64,000 bases of DNA from Streptomyces yatensis (lineage in GTDB: Bacteria; Actinomycetota; Actinomycetes; Streptomycetales; Streptomycetaceae). The DNA lies in NCBI RefSeq assembly GCF_018069625.1, contig NZ_CP072941.1, forward strand, positions 6,510,001-6,574,000, in the 5' to 3' direction. Positions 23,834 to 33,477 of the stretch are shown one piece after another. Below the pieces are notes generated by a model. It worked only from the letters and a program-made list of their open reading frames with translations. It was not told the DNA's origin and ran no database searches. The position numbers and the translations under genes were made by a program. Positions within the stretch are counted from its first letter, which is position 1. Each line of letters starts with the position of its first letter.

Positions 23834-25123
23834 GTGAGCGACAACTCTGTAGTACTGCGGTACGGGGACGGCGAGTACACCTACCCGGTGGTCGACAGCA
23901 CCGTCGGCGACAAGGGCTTCGATATCGGCAAGCTGCGTGCCCAGACCGGTCTGGTGACCCTGGATTCCGGTTACGGCAACACCGCCGCGTACAAATCCGC
24001 GATCACCTATCTGGACGGTGAGCAGGGCATCCTGCGATACCGCGGCTACCCCATCGAGCAGCTGGCGGAGCGTGCCTCCTTCCTGGAGACCGCCTTCCTG
24101 CTGATCAACGGGGAGCTGCCGACCGTCGATGAACTGGCGGCCTTCCGTGGGGAGATCACCCGCCACACGCTCCTGCATGAAGACGTCAAGCGGTTCTACG
24201 ACGGTTTCCCGCGGGACGCCCACCCGATGGCGATGCTGTCCTCCGTGGTCAGCGCGCTGTCGACCTTCTACCAGGACAGCCACAACCCCTTCGACGAGAA
24301 GCAGCGCAACCTCTCGACGATCCGGCTGCTGGCCAAGCTGCCGACCATTGCCGCTTACGCGTACAAGAAGTCGGTCGGCCACCCCTTTGTCTATCCGCGC
24401 AATGACCTGGGCTATGTCGAGAACTTCCTCCGGATGACCTTCTCGGTCCCCGCGCAGGAGTACGAGCTCGACCCGACCGTGGTCTCCGCGCTCGACAAGC
24501 TGCTGATTCTGCACGCCGACCACGAGCAGAACTGTTCGACCTCCACGGTCCGGCTGGTCGGCTCCTCGCAGGCCAATATGTTCGCCTCCATCTCGGCGGG
24601 CATCAACGCGCTGTGGGGCCCCCTGCACGGCGGCGCCAACCAGTCCGTGCTGGAGATGCTCGAGGGCATCCAGGCCTCGGGCGGCGACGTCGACACCTTC
24701 ATCCGCAAGGTGAAGAACAAGGAAGACGGCGTGAAGCTCATGGGCTTCGGGCACCGCGTCTACAAGAACTTCGACCCCCGGGCGAAGATCATCAAGTCGG
24801 CGGCGCACGATGTCCTCTCCGCGCTCGGCAAGTCCGACGAGCTGCTCGACATCGCGCTCAAGCTGGAGGAGCACGCCCTCGCGGACGACTACTTCGTCGA
24901 GCGCAAGCTCTACCCGAACGTGGACTTCTACACCGGTCTGATCTACCGGGCGATGGGCTTCCCGACCGAGATGTTCACCGTGCTGTTCGCGCTCGGCCGG
25001 CTGCCGGGCTGGATCGCCCAGTGGCACGAAATGATCAAGGAGCCGGGCTCCCGCATCGGCCGCCCGCGCCAGATCTACACGGGCGTCGTCGAGCGCGACT
25101 TCGTCCCGGTCGAGGAGCGCTGA
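23834..25123 (+). CDS. gltA: Citrate synthase (type II, hexameric class)
   Basis: A 429-residue citrate synthase condensing oxaloacetate and acetyl-CoA in the TCA cycle. Catalytic residues are visible: His265 in GPLHGGAN, His307 in GFGHRVYKN and Asp364 in NVDFYTG. The N-terminal domain (VVLRYGDGEYTYPVVDSTVG) is typical of the GltA type. The GTG at 23834 with GAGGG upstream matches the start of actinobacterial orthologues; an in-frame ATG at 23697 gives an implausible basic extension. The gene stands alone, 151 bases after recD2. Confidence 0.96.
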   Translation: MSDNSVVLRYGDGEYTYPVVDSTVGDKGFDIGKLRAQTGLVTLDSGYGNTAAYKSAITYLDGEQGILRYRGYPIEQLAERASFLETAFLLINGELPTVDELAAFRGEITRHTLLHEDVKRFYDGFPRDAHPMAMLSSVVSALSTFYQDSHNPFDEKQRNLSTIRLLAKLPTIAAYAYKKSVGHPFVYPRNDLGYVENFLRMTFSVPAQEYELDPTVVSALDKLLILHADHEQNCSTSTVRLVGSSQANMFASISAGINALWGPLHGGANQSVLEMLEGIQASGGDVDTFIRKVKNKEDGVKLMGFGHRVYKNFDPRAKIIKSAAHDVLSALGKSDELLDIALKLEEHALADDYFVERKLYPNVDFYTGLIYRAMGFPTEMFTVLFALGRLPGWIAQWHEMIKEPGSRIGRPRQIYTGVVERDFVPVEER

Positions 25124-25137
25124 CCTTCGCTTCTCCG

Positions 25138-25174
25138 GTGCCCCCGTCCTGGCTGACTGGCCGGTCGGGGGCAC
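25138..25174 (+). terminator. Terminator of citrate synthase
   Basis: GTGCCCCCG (25138-25146) pairs with CGGGGGCAC (25166-25174), with further partial pairing inside the 19-base loop, starting 15 bases after the gltA stop. Confidence 0.7.
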
Positions 25175-25442
25175 TTCGCGTTCTCCTGAGGTTCGAAGGC
25201 ACCCGCCGGGGGACCAGCGGGGTGCCTTCGGGTCTCCGGGTGCTTGGGTCTTCCGGCCGGGGGCACCTCCCAGCGGTAGCTGGGGGCGAGCCGAAGGGGC
25301 GCGCCTGTGTCGAAAGGGAGACGCGCGCAGGGAGCGAGGGCCGCGTTCGATATGCGGCTCCGCCGTGTGGGCGACCGAGCACGTCGACCGTCGGCACAGG
25401 CTTTTGCGCCCCGGAGGCGAACCGAGCCTCAAAAAAATGCAG

Positions 25443-25487
25443 AAGCGCCCCGCTTCCGATCCCCCCACGGGTCGGAGCGGGGCGCTT
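25443..25487. terminator. Long hairpin in the gltA-copA gap
   Basis: AAGCGCCCCGCTTCCGA (25443-25459) pairs with TCGGAGCGGGGCGCTT (25472-25487) with one bulge or mismatch, preceded by an A run and therefore able to terminate leftward transcription. The 698-base gap 25124-25820 holds this hairpin and two others and no convincing gene: third-position bias is weak in all frames and I find no tRNA-like cloverleaf. Confidence 0.55.
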
Positions 25488-25752
25488 CCCTTGCCCCGGA
25501 GCGGATTCCCCCCACGGGATCCGGCCGGGTGTCCACGGGCCCTTGCGGGCCGTATGGTGACGCGATCCGCCGGGACGCGTACCTACGGGAGGGCCGCTCA
25601 AAGCTCCCCGAGTACGTCGTCCCGGCTACGCGTAGCGGGATGCGTCCCCCAAGACGAATCCCCACCGTCCCATTAGACTCGCGACCCCCCTCGATGGTTA
25701 CGTTGGGTTGTCTGTGATCTGCGTCTCTTGCCATAGGGGCCATAAAAGGGCA

Positions 25753-25780
25753 AGAGCCTCGATTTGAAGATCGAGGCTCT
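25753..25780 (-). terminator. Terminator of the copper-export genes
   Basis: AGAGCCTCGAT (25753-25763) pairs perfectly with ATCGAGGCTCT (25770-25780) around a 6-base loop, 40 bases past the copA stop. Confidence 0.8.
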
Positions 25781-25820
25781 GCCGTATGGGTGTTGTGCGG
25801 CTTATGGGGACTTGGTGAAT

Positions 25821-28130
25821 CTATGTGGACGCTGTGAAGGTCCGCAGTCGCAGACTGTTCGTCACCACGAACACGGACGAGAACGCCATGGCCGCTCCCG
25901 CGATCATAGGGTTCAGCAGTCCGGCGGCCGCGAGCGGGAGCGCGGCGACGTTGTAGCCGAAGGCCCAGAAGAGGTTGCCCTTGATGGTGCCGAGCGTCCG
26001 GCGCGCCAGCCGGATCGCGTCCGCCGCCACCCGCAGGTCGCCCCGGACCAGTGTCAGATCCCCGGACTCGATGGCCGCGTCCGTGCCGGTGCCCATCGCG
26101 AGCCCGAGGTCGGCGGTGGCGAGGGCGGCCGCGTCGTTGACCCCGTCGCCGACCATGGCGACCGTACGGCCCTCGCCCTGCAGCCGCTTCACGACGTCCA
26201 CCTTGTCCTGGGGCAGCACCTCGGCGATGACGTCGTCGATGCCGACCTCGCGGGCCACCGCCTCGGCGACGAGCTTGTTGTCTCCGGTCAGCAGTATCGG
26301 GGTGAGGCCGAGCGCGCGCAGCTGGGCGACCGCCTCGGCGCTGGTCTCCTTGATGGCGTCGGCCACCAGGAGGACGCCGCGCGCCTTGCCGTCCCAGGCC
26401 ACCGCGACCGCCGTCTGGCCCTCCGACTCGGCCGCCGCCTTGGCGGCGGCCAGCTCCTCGGGCAGTTCGACGGCCCATGCGCCGAGCAGCTTCTCGCGGC
26501 CGACCAGGACCGCGTGACCGTCCACCGTGCCCTGGACGCCGAGGCCGGGCTCGGACCGGAACTCCGCGGGCGTCGGGAGGTCGCCGAGCCGCTCGGCCGC
26601 GCCGTCCGCGATGGCGCGCGCGATCGGGTGCTCCGAGGCGTGCTCCAGGGCGCCCGCGAGCCGCAGCAGCTCTTCCTCGTCCACGCCGGGCGCCGTGACG
26701 GCCCCGCGCAGCCGCATCTGCCCGGCCGTCACCGTGCCGGTTTTGTCCAGGACGACGGTGTCCACCCGGCGGGTCGACTCCAGCACCTCGGGCCCCTTGA
26801 TCAGGATGCCCAGCTGGGCGCCGCGGCCGGTGCCGACCATGAGCGCGGTCGGGGTGGCCAGGCCCAGGGCGCAGGGGCAGGCGATGATCAGGACGGCCAC
26901 GGCCGCGGTGAAGGCGGCGGCCGTCTCGCCGGTGGTGAGCAGCCAGCCCAGCAGGGTGCCGAGGGCGATCAGCAGCACGATCGGCACGAAGATCCCCGAG
27001 ACCCGGTCGGCGAGCCGCTGCACCTCGGCCTTGCCGTTCTGCGCGTCCTCGACCAGCTTGGCCATGCGGGAGAGCTGGGTGTCCGCGCCCACGCGGGTGG
27101 CCTCGACCACGATCCGGCCCGCCGTGTTGACGGTCGCGCCCGCCACCGTGTCGCCGGCCACCACGTCCACCGGCACCGATTCGCCGGTCAGCATCGAGAC
27201 GTCCACGGCGGAGGAGCCCTCGACCACCGTGCCGTCGGTGGCGATCTTCTCGCCGGGGCGCACCACGAAGCGGTCGCCGACCGCCAGCTCGCCGACGGGG
27301 ACCCGCACCTCCTGGCCCCCGCGCAGCACGGCCACGTCCTTGGCGCCGAGCTCCAGCAGCGCCCGTAGCGCCGCGCCCGCCCGCCGCTTGGACTTCGCCT
27401 CCAGGAAGCGGCCCAGCAGGATGAGGGTGGTCACCCCGGCGGCCGCCTCCAGGTAGATCGAGGACGATCCGTCGGCCCGGGAGACGGTGAGGTCGAAGCC
27501 GTGGCGCATTCCCTGCATGCCCGCGTCGCCGAAGAACAGGGCCCACAGGGACCAGCCAAGGGCCGCCAGAGTGCCGATGGAGACCAGGGTGTCCATCGTG
27601 GCCGCGCCGTGCCGGACGCCCGTCCAGGCGGCCTTGTGGAAGGGCGCGCCGCCCCAGACGACGACCGGCGCGGCGAGGGTCAGCGAGAGCCACTGCCAGT
27701 TGTCGAACTGCAGCGACGGCACCATCGCCAGCACCACGACGGGCAGGGACAGGGCGAGCGAGACGAGCATGCGGTGGCGCAGCGGGTCCGGCCCGGCCTC
27801 GCCGCCCCGGTCGGCCTCCGGTGCGCCGGTGTCCGCGGGGGTGCGGGGCTCGGGCACGACGGGGCGCGGTTCCTCGGCGGTGTACCCGGTCTTGACGACG
27901 GTGGCGATCAGGTCGGCGACCTCGATCCCCGCGCCGTAGGACACCTTGGCCTTCTCGGTCGCGAAGTTCACCGTGGCGGTGACGCCGTCGAGGCGGTTGA
28001 GCTTCTTCTCGATGCGCGCGGCGCAGGACGCGCAGGTCATCCCGCCGATGGCGAGCTGGACCTGCGAGGGCCCGCCGGTCGTCGCCGTGGTGTCGGCGGC
28101 GGCTCCGGCGGGGGGTGCCGTGCTGGTCAT
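25821..28130 (-). CDS. copA: Copper-exporting P1B-type ATPase
   Basis: A 769-residue P-type ATPase. A single N-terminal HMA domain carries GGMTCASC (Cys33, Cys36). The transmembrane CPC motif (Cys418-Pro-Cys420, in [13 protein letters not shown]) defines the Cu(I)/Ag(I) subclass, and Asp462 of DKTGTVTAG is phosphorylated. HP ([10 protein letters not shown]) and hinge [17 protein letters not shown] are present. It exports Cu(I) from the cytoplasm using ATP. It lies downstream of a copZ-like chaperone gene and a CsoR-type operator, so copper-induced derepression is likely. Confidence 0.96.
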   Translation of the reverse strand: MTSTAPPAGAAADTTATTGGPSQVQLAIGGMTCASCAARIEKKLNRLDGVTATVNFATEKAKVSYGAGIEVADLIATVVKTGYTAEEPRPVVPEPRTPADTGAPEADRGGEAGPDPLRHRMLVSLALSLPVVVLAMVPSLQFDNWQWLSLTLAAPVVVWGGAPFHKAAWTGVRHGAATMDTLVSIGTLAALGWSLWALFFGDAGMQGMRHGFDLTVSRADGSSSIYLEAAAGVTTLILLGRFLEAKSKRRAGAALRALLELGAKDVAVLRGGQEVRVPVGELAVGDRFVVRPGEKIATDGTVVEGSSAVDVSMLTGESVPVDVVAGDTVAGATVNTAGRIVVEATRVGADTQLSRMAKLVEDAQNGKAEVQRLADRVSGIFVPIVLLIALGTLLGWLLTTGETAAAFTAAVAVLIIACPCALGLATPTALMVGTGRGAQLGILIKGPEVLESTRRVDTVVLDKTGTVTAGQMRLRGAVTAPGVDEEELLRLAGALEHASEHPIARAIADGAAERLGDLPTPAEFRSEPGLGVQGTVDGHAVLVGREKLLGAWAVELPEELAAAKAAAESEGQTAVAVAWDGKARGVLLVADAIKETSAEAVAQLRALGLTPILLTGDNKLVAEAVAREVGIDDVIAEVLPQDKVDVVKRLQGEGRTVAMVGDGVNDAAALATADLGLAMGTGTDAAIESGDLTLVRGDLRVAADAIRLARRTLGTIKGNLFWAFGYNVAALPLAAAGLLNPMIAGAAMAFSSVFVVTNSLRLRTFTAST

Positions 28131-28217
28131 GTCTGGTCTCCTGGGAGGAGGGCCGGGCCGTACGGCGACTGTATGAGCAGGGCGGTACGGTCCGGCGGAG
28201 GTTTGGTGGGGGCTCGC

Positions 28218-28445
28218 TCAGGCCGCCCGGCCGGTGAGCTCGTAGCCCGCCTCGTCCACGGCGGCGCGGACGGTGTCGTCGTCCAGCGGAGCGGCCGAGA
28301 TCACGGTGACCTGCCCGGTGGACGCCACGGCCTTGACGGAGGTGACGCCGTCGAGGGCGCCGATCTCCTCGGCGACGGCGCCTTCGCAGTGGCCGCAGGT
28401 CATACCGGTCACCTGGTAGACGGTGGTGACAGCCTCGGAGCTCAT
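28218..28445 (-). CDS. copZ: CopZ-like copper chaperone (HMA domain)
   Basis: A 75-residue stand-alone heavy-metal-associated domain with GMTCGHCEGAV (Cys17, Cys20), predicted beta-alpha-beta-beta-alpha-beta fold and normal length. It carries Cu(I) to the CopA N-terminal domain or to a regulator. The ATG at 28445 has GGAGAAACC before it. An 87-base spacer separates it from copA on the same strand. Confidence 0.93.
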   Translation of the reverse strand: MSSEAVTTVYQVTGMTCGHCEGAVAEEIGALDGVTSVKAVASTGQVTVISAAPLDDDTVRAAVDEAGYELTGRAA

Positions 28446-28548
28446 GGGGTTTCTCCTGTGTGGGGTGAGCGTGTGTGCGGGGTGAGCGTGACGGTCGGTG
28501 CGCAGGAGGCACCGGAATGCCTCAGCGTCTCCTGACGATCCCCACTTT

Positions 28549-28565
28549 ATACCCCTAGGGGGTAT
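28549..28565. promoter_or_regulatory. CsoR-type copper operator upstream of copZ
   Basis: ATACCCCTAGGGGGTAT is a 17-base inverted repeat with the G/C tracts and flanking TA steps characteristic of sites bound by the copper sensor CsoR in streptomycetes (established knowledge of the family). It lies about 104 bases before the copZ start. No csoR gene is in the window. Confidence 0.75.
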
Positions 28566-28674
28566 CGATGGAAGCCGGTGGTGCGCCGGTCCGTGACGGA
28601 TGGGTCGCGCCCGCGCGCACTCCTCCCCGGTCCGGGGCGTACGAGGGGCCGGGGGGAGGGGGTGTGGTGCGGGG

Positions 28675-29334
28675 TCAGGGGCGGGCGGCGACTCCCTCGG
28701 TGCCGAGCACCGGGGCGAGATAGCCGTACAGGGCGGCCTTCAACTCCGCGACGTACGCCTCCCGTTCGGCGCCCTCATGGCCGAGGATCAGCGTCAGTCC
28801 GGCCTTGAACAGGGCGAACGTCATGGTGGTGGTGTGGGCGCGGCGCTCGGGGGAGAGGTCGGGGTTGCGGAGGCCGATCAGCTCGCTGATGCGGGCCTGG
28901 ATCGAATCGTGCAGTTCGGCGTGTTCTTCGAGGAGTTGGCCCGGTGCGTCGGAGGACTGGATCAGAGCCAGGAAGACCGGATTCGCGCAGTTGAACTCGA
29001 TCATCGGGTCGAGGACCGTGTCGAGCAGCTCGCCGAGGGGCAGCCCCGCGTTCTCGGGTGTGAGCACCGTCCCGTGGGTCTCCACCATCCGGCGGTTGAG
29101 GCGCTCGCCGAGCTCGACGGCGATGGCCTCCTTGTTCGGGAAGAACTGGTACAGCGTGCCGGGGGAGACCCCGGCCTCGCGGGCGATGGCGTTGGTGCTC
29201 GCCGAGGTGTAGCCGGCGCGGCAGAAGACATGGGCGGCGGCGTCGAGCAGCTGCTGGATCCGGCGCTCACCGCGCGCCTGTCTGCGGCGCGGCTTCGCCG
29301 TCTCGTCGCGCTGGTCCGCCTTGCTCTCGCTCAC
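28675..29334 (-). CDS. TetR-family transcriptional regulator
   Basis: A 219-residue TetR regulator. The HTH spans about residues 25-70 (RIQQLLDAAAHVFCRAGYTS then NAIAREAGVSPGTLYQFFPN); the rest is the helical ligand domain. The GTG at 29334 has GGGGA six bases upstream; the longer reading from 29424 would run through the operator palindromes. It is divergent from the MMPL exporter gene and the two palindromes between them mark it as the likely repressor of that exporter and of itself. Confidence 0.93.
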   Translation of the reverse strand: MSESKADQRDETAKPRRRQARGERRIQQLLDAAAHVFCRAGYTSASTNAIAREAGVSPGTLYQFFPNKEAIAVELGERLNRRMVETHGTVLTPENAGLPLGELLDTVLDPMIEFNCANPVFLALIQSSDAPGQLLEEHAELHDSIQARISELIGLRNPDLSPERRAHTTTMTFALFKAGLTLILGHEGAEREAYVAELKAALYGYLAPVLGTEGVAARP

Positions 29335-29371
29335 CTGTTTTCCCCGGCTCTCCGTGTTCGATTGACAAACA

Positions 29372-29414
29372 CGAGCGCCCGCTCGCATTCTTGAGAAACG
29401 CGAGCGGTCGCTCG
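29372..29414. promoter_or_regulatory. Twin palindromic operators between TetR and MMPL genes
   Basis: CGAGCGCCCGCTCG (29372-29385) and CGAGCGGTCGCTCG (29401-29414) are near-identical palindromes whose flanks also match (AACAC or AAACG on the left). They are 29 bases centre to centre, in the divergent promoter region, as expected for binding of two TetR dimers. Confidence 0.8.
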
Positions 29415-29502
29415 TGTTTACCACCCATGGTAATCAGCGACCCATGCTGCCTACGGACGTGTGGGTGGCGGCATGGGGCACAGGTGAAGGGGACACCGCA
29501 CC

Positions 29503-31860
29503 ATGACCGATGTCAACCGCCCACCCGGGGACCGAATCGGAGGGTGGACGCGCCTGGTCACCGCGCGGCCGCGGCTGTCCCTCCTGATCGCTCTGCTCTT
29601 CACGGCGCTGGCCGTCGTGGCCGGGAGCGGGGTCGCCGACCGGCTGGGAAGCGGCGGCTGGGAGGACCCGGCGGCCGAGTCCTCGTATGCCACCAAGGCA
29701 TTGGAGAAGCGCTTCCCCGCCTCCCAGCCCAATCTGATCCTGCTCGTCGACAGCGGCGGCGGGACCGTGGACGATCCGGCCGTCGCCGCCGAGGCCCGGG
29801 CCCTGGCCAAAAAGCTCTCGGACGAGCGGGCGGTCACCGGTGTCACCTCGTACTGGGCCACCGGCGCGCCCTCGCTGCGGGCCCGCGACCGGGGCGAGGC
29901 GATCATCGCCGCGCGGATCGTGGGCGACGAGTCCGCCGCCGGCAAGACGCTGGAGCGCATAGCGCCCCATTACCGGGGCGCCCATGGCCCGGTCGAGGTG
30001 TCGATCGGCGGGATGGTCGCGGTCCGCCATGAGCTGCAGACCACCATCCAGGAGGATCTGCTGCGGGCCGAGATGATCGCCCTGCCCATCACCCTGGTGC
30101 TGCTCGTGATGGTCTTCGGCAGCGCCGTGGCCGCCCTGCTTCCGCTCGGCGTCGGCATCATCGCCATCCTCGGCACCGACGCGGTGCTGCGCGGGCTCAC
30201 CGAGTTCACCGACGTCTCGGTCTTCGCGCAGAACCTGACCACCGCGCTCGGCCTCGGACTCGCCATCGACTACGCCCTGTTCATCGTGCGCCGCTTCCGG
30301 GAGGAGCTGGCCCAGGGCGCGGAGAAGCTGCCCGCCGTCGCGACCACGCTGCGCACCGCCGGGCGCACCGTGCTCTTCTCGGCGCTGACCGTCGCCGCCT
30401 CGCTCGCCGCGATGCTCGTCTTCCCGCAGTACTTCCTGCGCTCCTTCGCCTATGCGGGGATCGCGGTGGTGCTGATCGCCGCCACCGCCGCCCTGGTGGT
30501 CCTGCCCGCGGCGCTCATTCTTCTGGGCGACCGGGTCAACGCACTGGACCTCACCCGGCTGCTGCGCCGCGGCCGCCCGGCCAGCAAGGGTGAGTCCGGA
30601 GCGGGCTGGGCGCGGCTCGCCCGGCTGGTGATGCGGCGCGCCCCGCTGTTCGCGCTGGCCACCGTCGCCGGTCTGGTCGCCCTGGGGCTGCCGTTCCTGA
30701 GGGTGGAGTTCGGCACCGCGGACGACCGCCAGCTGCCGTCGAGCGCCGAGTCCCATGTGGTGCAGCAGCACATCCGGGAGGGGTTCCCCGGCGGTCCCGG
30801 GGGCGCGGTGGAGGTCCTCGCCGAGGGCGACACCGGCACCAAGGCCCTCGCCGACTACAGCGCCAAGGTCTCCGCCCTCCCCCAGGTGCTGCGGGTGGAC
30901 GGCCCGGCGGGCCGGTTCGCGGACGGGCGGCGGGTGGCCGAGCCGGGGCCGGCGGAGGCCGCGCGGCTGGCCGGTGGCTCGGCCGACATCACCGTGCTGC
31001 CCAAGGGCGAGGCCGTGGATGCGGCCAGCCAGGACCTGGTGCGGACGATCCGCGCCCAGGAGTCGCCCTTCACCACCTCGGTCACCGGCACCGCCGCCGT
31101 CCTGGTGGACACCAAGGACTCCATAGGCGACCGGCTGCCCTGGGCCGCCGCCATCATCGTCGCCGTCACCCTGCTGCTGGTCTTCCTGCTCACCGGCAGC
31201 GTGCTGATACCGCTTCAGGCGGTGCTGCTCAACGCGCTGAGTCTGACCGCGATGTTCGGCGCGGTGGTGTGGGTCTTCCAGGAGGGGCATCTGTCCGGTC
31301 CGCTCTCCTTCACCACCTCCGGCGATATCGAGACCACCCTGCCCGTCCTGATGTTCTGCGTCGCCTTCGGGCTCTCCATGGACTACGGGGTCTTTCTGCT
31401 CTCCCGGATCAAGGAGGAGTACGACCGCAGCGGGGACCATCAGGCGGCGGTCGAGTTCGGACTGCGGCGCACCGGCGGTCTGATCACGGCGGCGGCGCTG
31501 ATCCTCGCCGTGGTGATGGTGGGCATCGGCACCTCGCGGGTCACCAACACCAAGATGCTGGGGCTGGGCATCGCCCTGGCCGTGCTCATGGATGCGATGG
31601 TGGTGCGCGGTCTGCTGGTGCCGGCGGTGATGAAGCTGACCGGCCGGGCCACCTGGTGGGCCCCTGGCCCGCTGCGTCGGCTGCACACCCGGTTCGGGCT
31701 GAGCGAGGGGGAGTCCGCTCCCGCCGGAAGCCGCACGGACGCCGGGACCGGCACAGCTGCCGCCGCCAGTGGCAGCGAGGCGGACGGCCAGTGTGAGGAG
31801 GACGGGCTGTCCGGGGACGGGGAGACGGCGCGGGACCGGGTGAGCACGGGCCGCCGCTGA
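29503..31860 (+). CDS. MMPL-family RND-type transporter
   Basis: A 785-residue membrane exporter with two repeats of one helix, a large extracytoplasmic loop and five helices. GLGLAIDYALFIVRRFREEL and the second-half AFGLSMDYGVFLLSRIKEEY are the paired proton-relay helices of MMPL proteins (Asp-Tyr). The last 80 residues are a polar Gly/Ala/Asp-rich cytoplasmic tail. Members export lipids, siderophores or drugs. Control by the divergent TetR regulator suggests induction by an exported or toxic compound; substrate unknown. Confidence 0.93.
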   Translation: MTDVNRPPGDRIGGWTRLVTARPRLSLLIALLFTALAVVAGSGVADRLGSGGWEDPAAESSYATKALEKRFPASQPNLILLVDSGGGTVDDPAVAAEARALAKKLSDERAVTGVTSYWATGAPSLRARDRGEAIIAARIVGDESAAGKTLERIAPHYRGAHGPVEVSIGGMVAVRHELQTTIQEDLLRAEMIALPITLVLLVMVFGSAVAALLPLGVGIIAILGTDAVLRGLTEFTDVSVFAQNLTTALGLGLAIDYALFIVRRFREELAQGAEKLPAVATTLRTAGRTVLFSALTVAASLAAMLVFPQYFLRSFAYAGIAVVLIAATAALVVLPAALILLGDRVNALDLTRLLRRGRPASKGESGAGWARLARLVMRRAPLFALATVAGLVALGLPFLRVEFGTADDRQLPSSAESHVVQQHIREGFPGGPGGAVEVLAEGDTGTKALADYSAKVSALPQVLRVDGPAGRFADGRRVAEPGPAEAARLAGGSADITVLPKGEAVDAASQDLVRTIRAQESPFTTSVTGTAAVLVDTKDSIGDRLPWAAAIIVAVTLLLVFLLTGSVLIPLQAVLLNALSLTAMFGAVVWVFQEGHLSGPLSFTTSGDIETTLPVLMFCVAFGLSMDYGVFLLSRIKEEYDRSGDHQAAVEFGLRRTGGLITAAALILAVVMVGIGTSRVTNTKMLGLGIALAVLMDAMVVRGLLVPAVMKLTGRATWWAPGPLRRLHTRFGLSEGESAPAGSRTDAGTGTAAAASGSEADGQCEEDGLSGDGETARDRVSTGRR

Positions 31861-31891
31861 CGGATCACGGGGGTACGGCACCGCGGCGCCG

Positions 31892-32101
31892 CTAATCCTT
31901 GGCGTCCCGCCGGGCGCGGCGGTTGCCGGGTCTGCGGGCCACCCAGGAGCGGATCGTATCCGCGTACCAGTACGGCTTGCCGCCCTCCACCAGATCGGGG
32001 GGCGGCAGCAGGCCGTGCTTGCGGTAGGACCGCACGGTGTCGGTCTGCACACCGATATGCGCCGCGATCTCCTTGTAGGACCACAGCCTCCGGTCGGTCA
32101 T
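31892..32101 (-). CDS. Small helix-turn-helix DNA-binding protein
   Basis: A 69-residue protein made of one winged HTH of the MerR/excisionase (HTH_17) type: LWSYKEIAAHIGVQTDTVRS followed by YRKHGLLPPPDLVEGGKPYW and a basic tail. The ATG at 32101 has GGAAGGG 8 bases upstream; an upstream extension to 32176 is Ala-rich and unsupported. Small proteins like this occur both as excisionases and as chromosomal regulators; I see no phage or plasmid gene near it. Confidence 0.75.
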   Translation of the reverse strand: MTDRRLWSYKEIAAHIGVQTDTVRSYRKHGLLPPPDLVEGGKPYWYADTIRSWVARRPGNRRARRDAKD

Positions 32102-32318
32102 CTCGTATGCCCTTCCGCAGGTCGTCGCGGCCACGGCCAGTGGGGCCGTCGGGGGAGCCGCGGCGCGCCTGCTCACGCTCCATCAGCCTGTGCCCGGGTC
32201 AACGACGCTGAGTGACGGGCGGCCAGGGGCTGTTGAGCACCTGTGACGTAGACGTGTGGAGATGTGACGGCTGTGACGCACGAGTGACGCACCGGACGAT
32301 CGGTCCTCTGCCATGGCG

Positions 32319-32356
32319 ACAGCGGACCGGCCGTGGGGAGACGGCCGGTCCGCTGT
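32319..32356 (-). terminator. Terminator of the iolE-iolG transcript
   Basis: ACAGCGGACCGGCCGT (32319-32334) pairs perfectly with 32341-32356 around a 6-base loop, 19 bases beyond the iolG stop on the transcribed strand. Confidence 0.85.
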
Positions 32357-32374
32357 GGGGCAGTTGGTGAGGCG

Positions 32375-33394
32375 TCAGCCGTAGAAGGCGGGGCGCTCGA
32401 TCATCTCGACGATCGTGCGCTCGCCCGTGGCCTGGGCCCGGACCCCCGCCTCGCTGACGGCGGTCGCGGCATAGCCGTCCCAGGTGCTGGGCCCCTCGAC
32501 CTCCCCGCGCCGGGTGGCGTTGACCCACGCCTGCACCTCCCGGTCGTACGCCTCCTCGAAGCGGGCCACGAAGTCGGGGGCGATCTCCCCGCCCCAGGCG
32601 CCGGGCCGGTTGACCAGCATGCCGTGGGCGTCGCCGACGCGGGCGGTGCCCCGTTCGCAGACCGCCTCCGCCTGCACCTGGTAGCCGAAGCCGCAGGTGG
32701 CGAAGATCTCCACATTGACGATCGCCCCACCGGTGGTCTCGAAGACCACCAGCTGGGGGTCGCTGAGCGGCTCCGGCGACAGCGAGCTGGGGGTCGGCTT
32801 GAGCACGGTGACCGCGGCGATCTCCTGCTCCAGCAGCCAGCGCGACTGGTCCATCTCATGCACCACCGAGTCAGTGATCATCATCTCGTTGGTGAAGTAC
32901 GAGTGGACCGAGGCGTTGCGGTGGCGGCAGTGCAGCAGCAGCGGGCGGCCCAGCTCACCACCGGCCAGCAGCGCCTTGAGCTTCATGAACTCGGTGTCGT
33001 AGCGGCGCATGAAGCCCACCTGGACCCGGCGGTGGCCCAGCTTCTGCTCGGCCTCCAGCACCCGCAGCGCGGACGCGGAGTCCGGGGTGAGCGGCTTCTC
33101 GCACAGCACCGGCAGATCGCGCTCGAACGCGCTGAGCAGCGCGGCCTCGTGCGCGGGTCCCGGCGAGGCGATCAGCACCGCGTCCACGCCGGGGGCGGCC
33201 ATCGCGGCGGCCGGGTCGGTGAACGCCTGACAGCCGTCGGCGGTGTCGGCGACGGCCTTGGCCCGCGCCTCGTCGATGTCGACCACGGCGGCCACCCGGG
33301 CGCCGCTGATCACCTCGTTGATGCGGCGGACATGGTCGGCGCCCATCTTGCCGGTCCCGATGACGGCGACCCCGAGCGTTCCCTGCTGCGTCAT
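32375..33394 (-). CDS. iolG: Inositol 2-dehydrogenase (Gfo/Idh/MocA family)
   Basis: A 339-residue NAD-dependent dehydrogenase. Rossmann motif [17 protein letters not shown] at the N-terminus, catalytic lysine in LCEKPLTPD (about residue 96), and the substrate region [14 protein letters not shown] and [16 protein letters not shown] that is typical of myo-inositol 2-dehydrogenases. It oxidises myo-inositol to scyllo-inosose, the first catabolic step. The ATG at 33394 begins the Rossmann fold; longer readings enter the gap. It follows the iolE-like gene after 83 bases. Confidence 0.87.
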   Translation of the reverse strand: MTQQGTLGVAVIGTGKMGADHVRRINEVISGARVAAVVDIDEARAKAVADTADGCQAFTDPAAAMAAPGVDAVLIASPGPAHEAALLSAFERDLPVLCEKPLTPDSASALRVLEAEQKLGHRRVQVGFMRRYDTEFMKLKALLAGGELGRPLLLHCRHRNASVHSYFTNEMMITDSVVHEMDQSRWLLEQEIAAVTVLKPTPSSLSPEPLSDPQLVVFETTGGAIVNVEIFATCGFGYQVQAEAVCERGTARVGDAHGMLVNRPGAWGGEIAPDFVARFEEAYDREVQAWVNATRRGEVEGPSTWDGYAATAVSEAGVRAQATGERTIVEMIERPAFYG

Positions 33395-33477
33395 TGGCTG
33401 ATCTCTCTTCTCTCTCTGCTCTCTGGACGGTTCGACGGCCCGTGGGGGCGAAGCGGCCCGTGGGGGCGAAAGGGAGG

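Noticed and set aside
25190..25360. GGTTCGAA-like and GTTCGA sequences that might mark a tRNA T-arm.
   Set aside because: No matching acceptor stem, anticodon arm or CCA-adjacent pairing could be folded around them.
31892..32101. Excisionase of an integrated element.
   Set aside because: Despite the HTH_17-type fold there is no integrase, attachment-site repeat or phage gene nearby; treated as a small chromosomal regulator.
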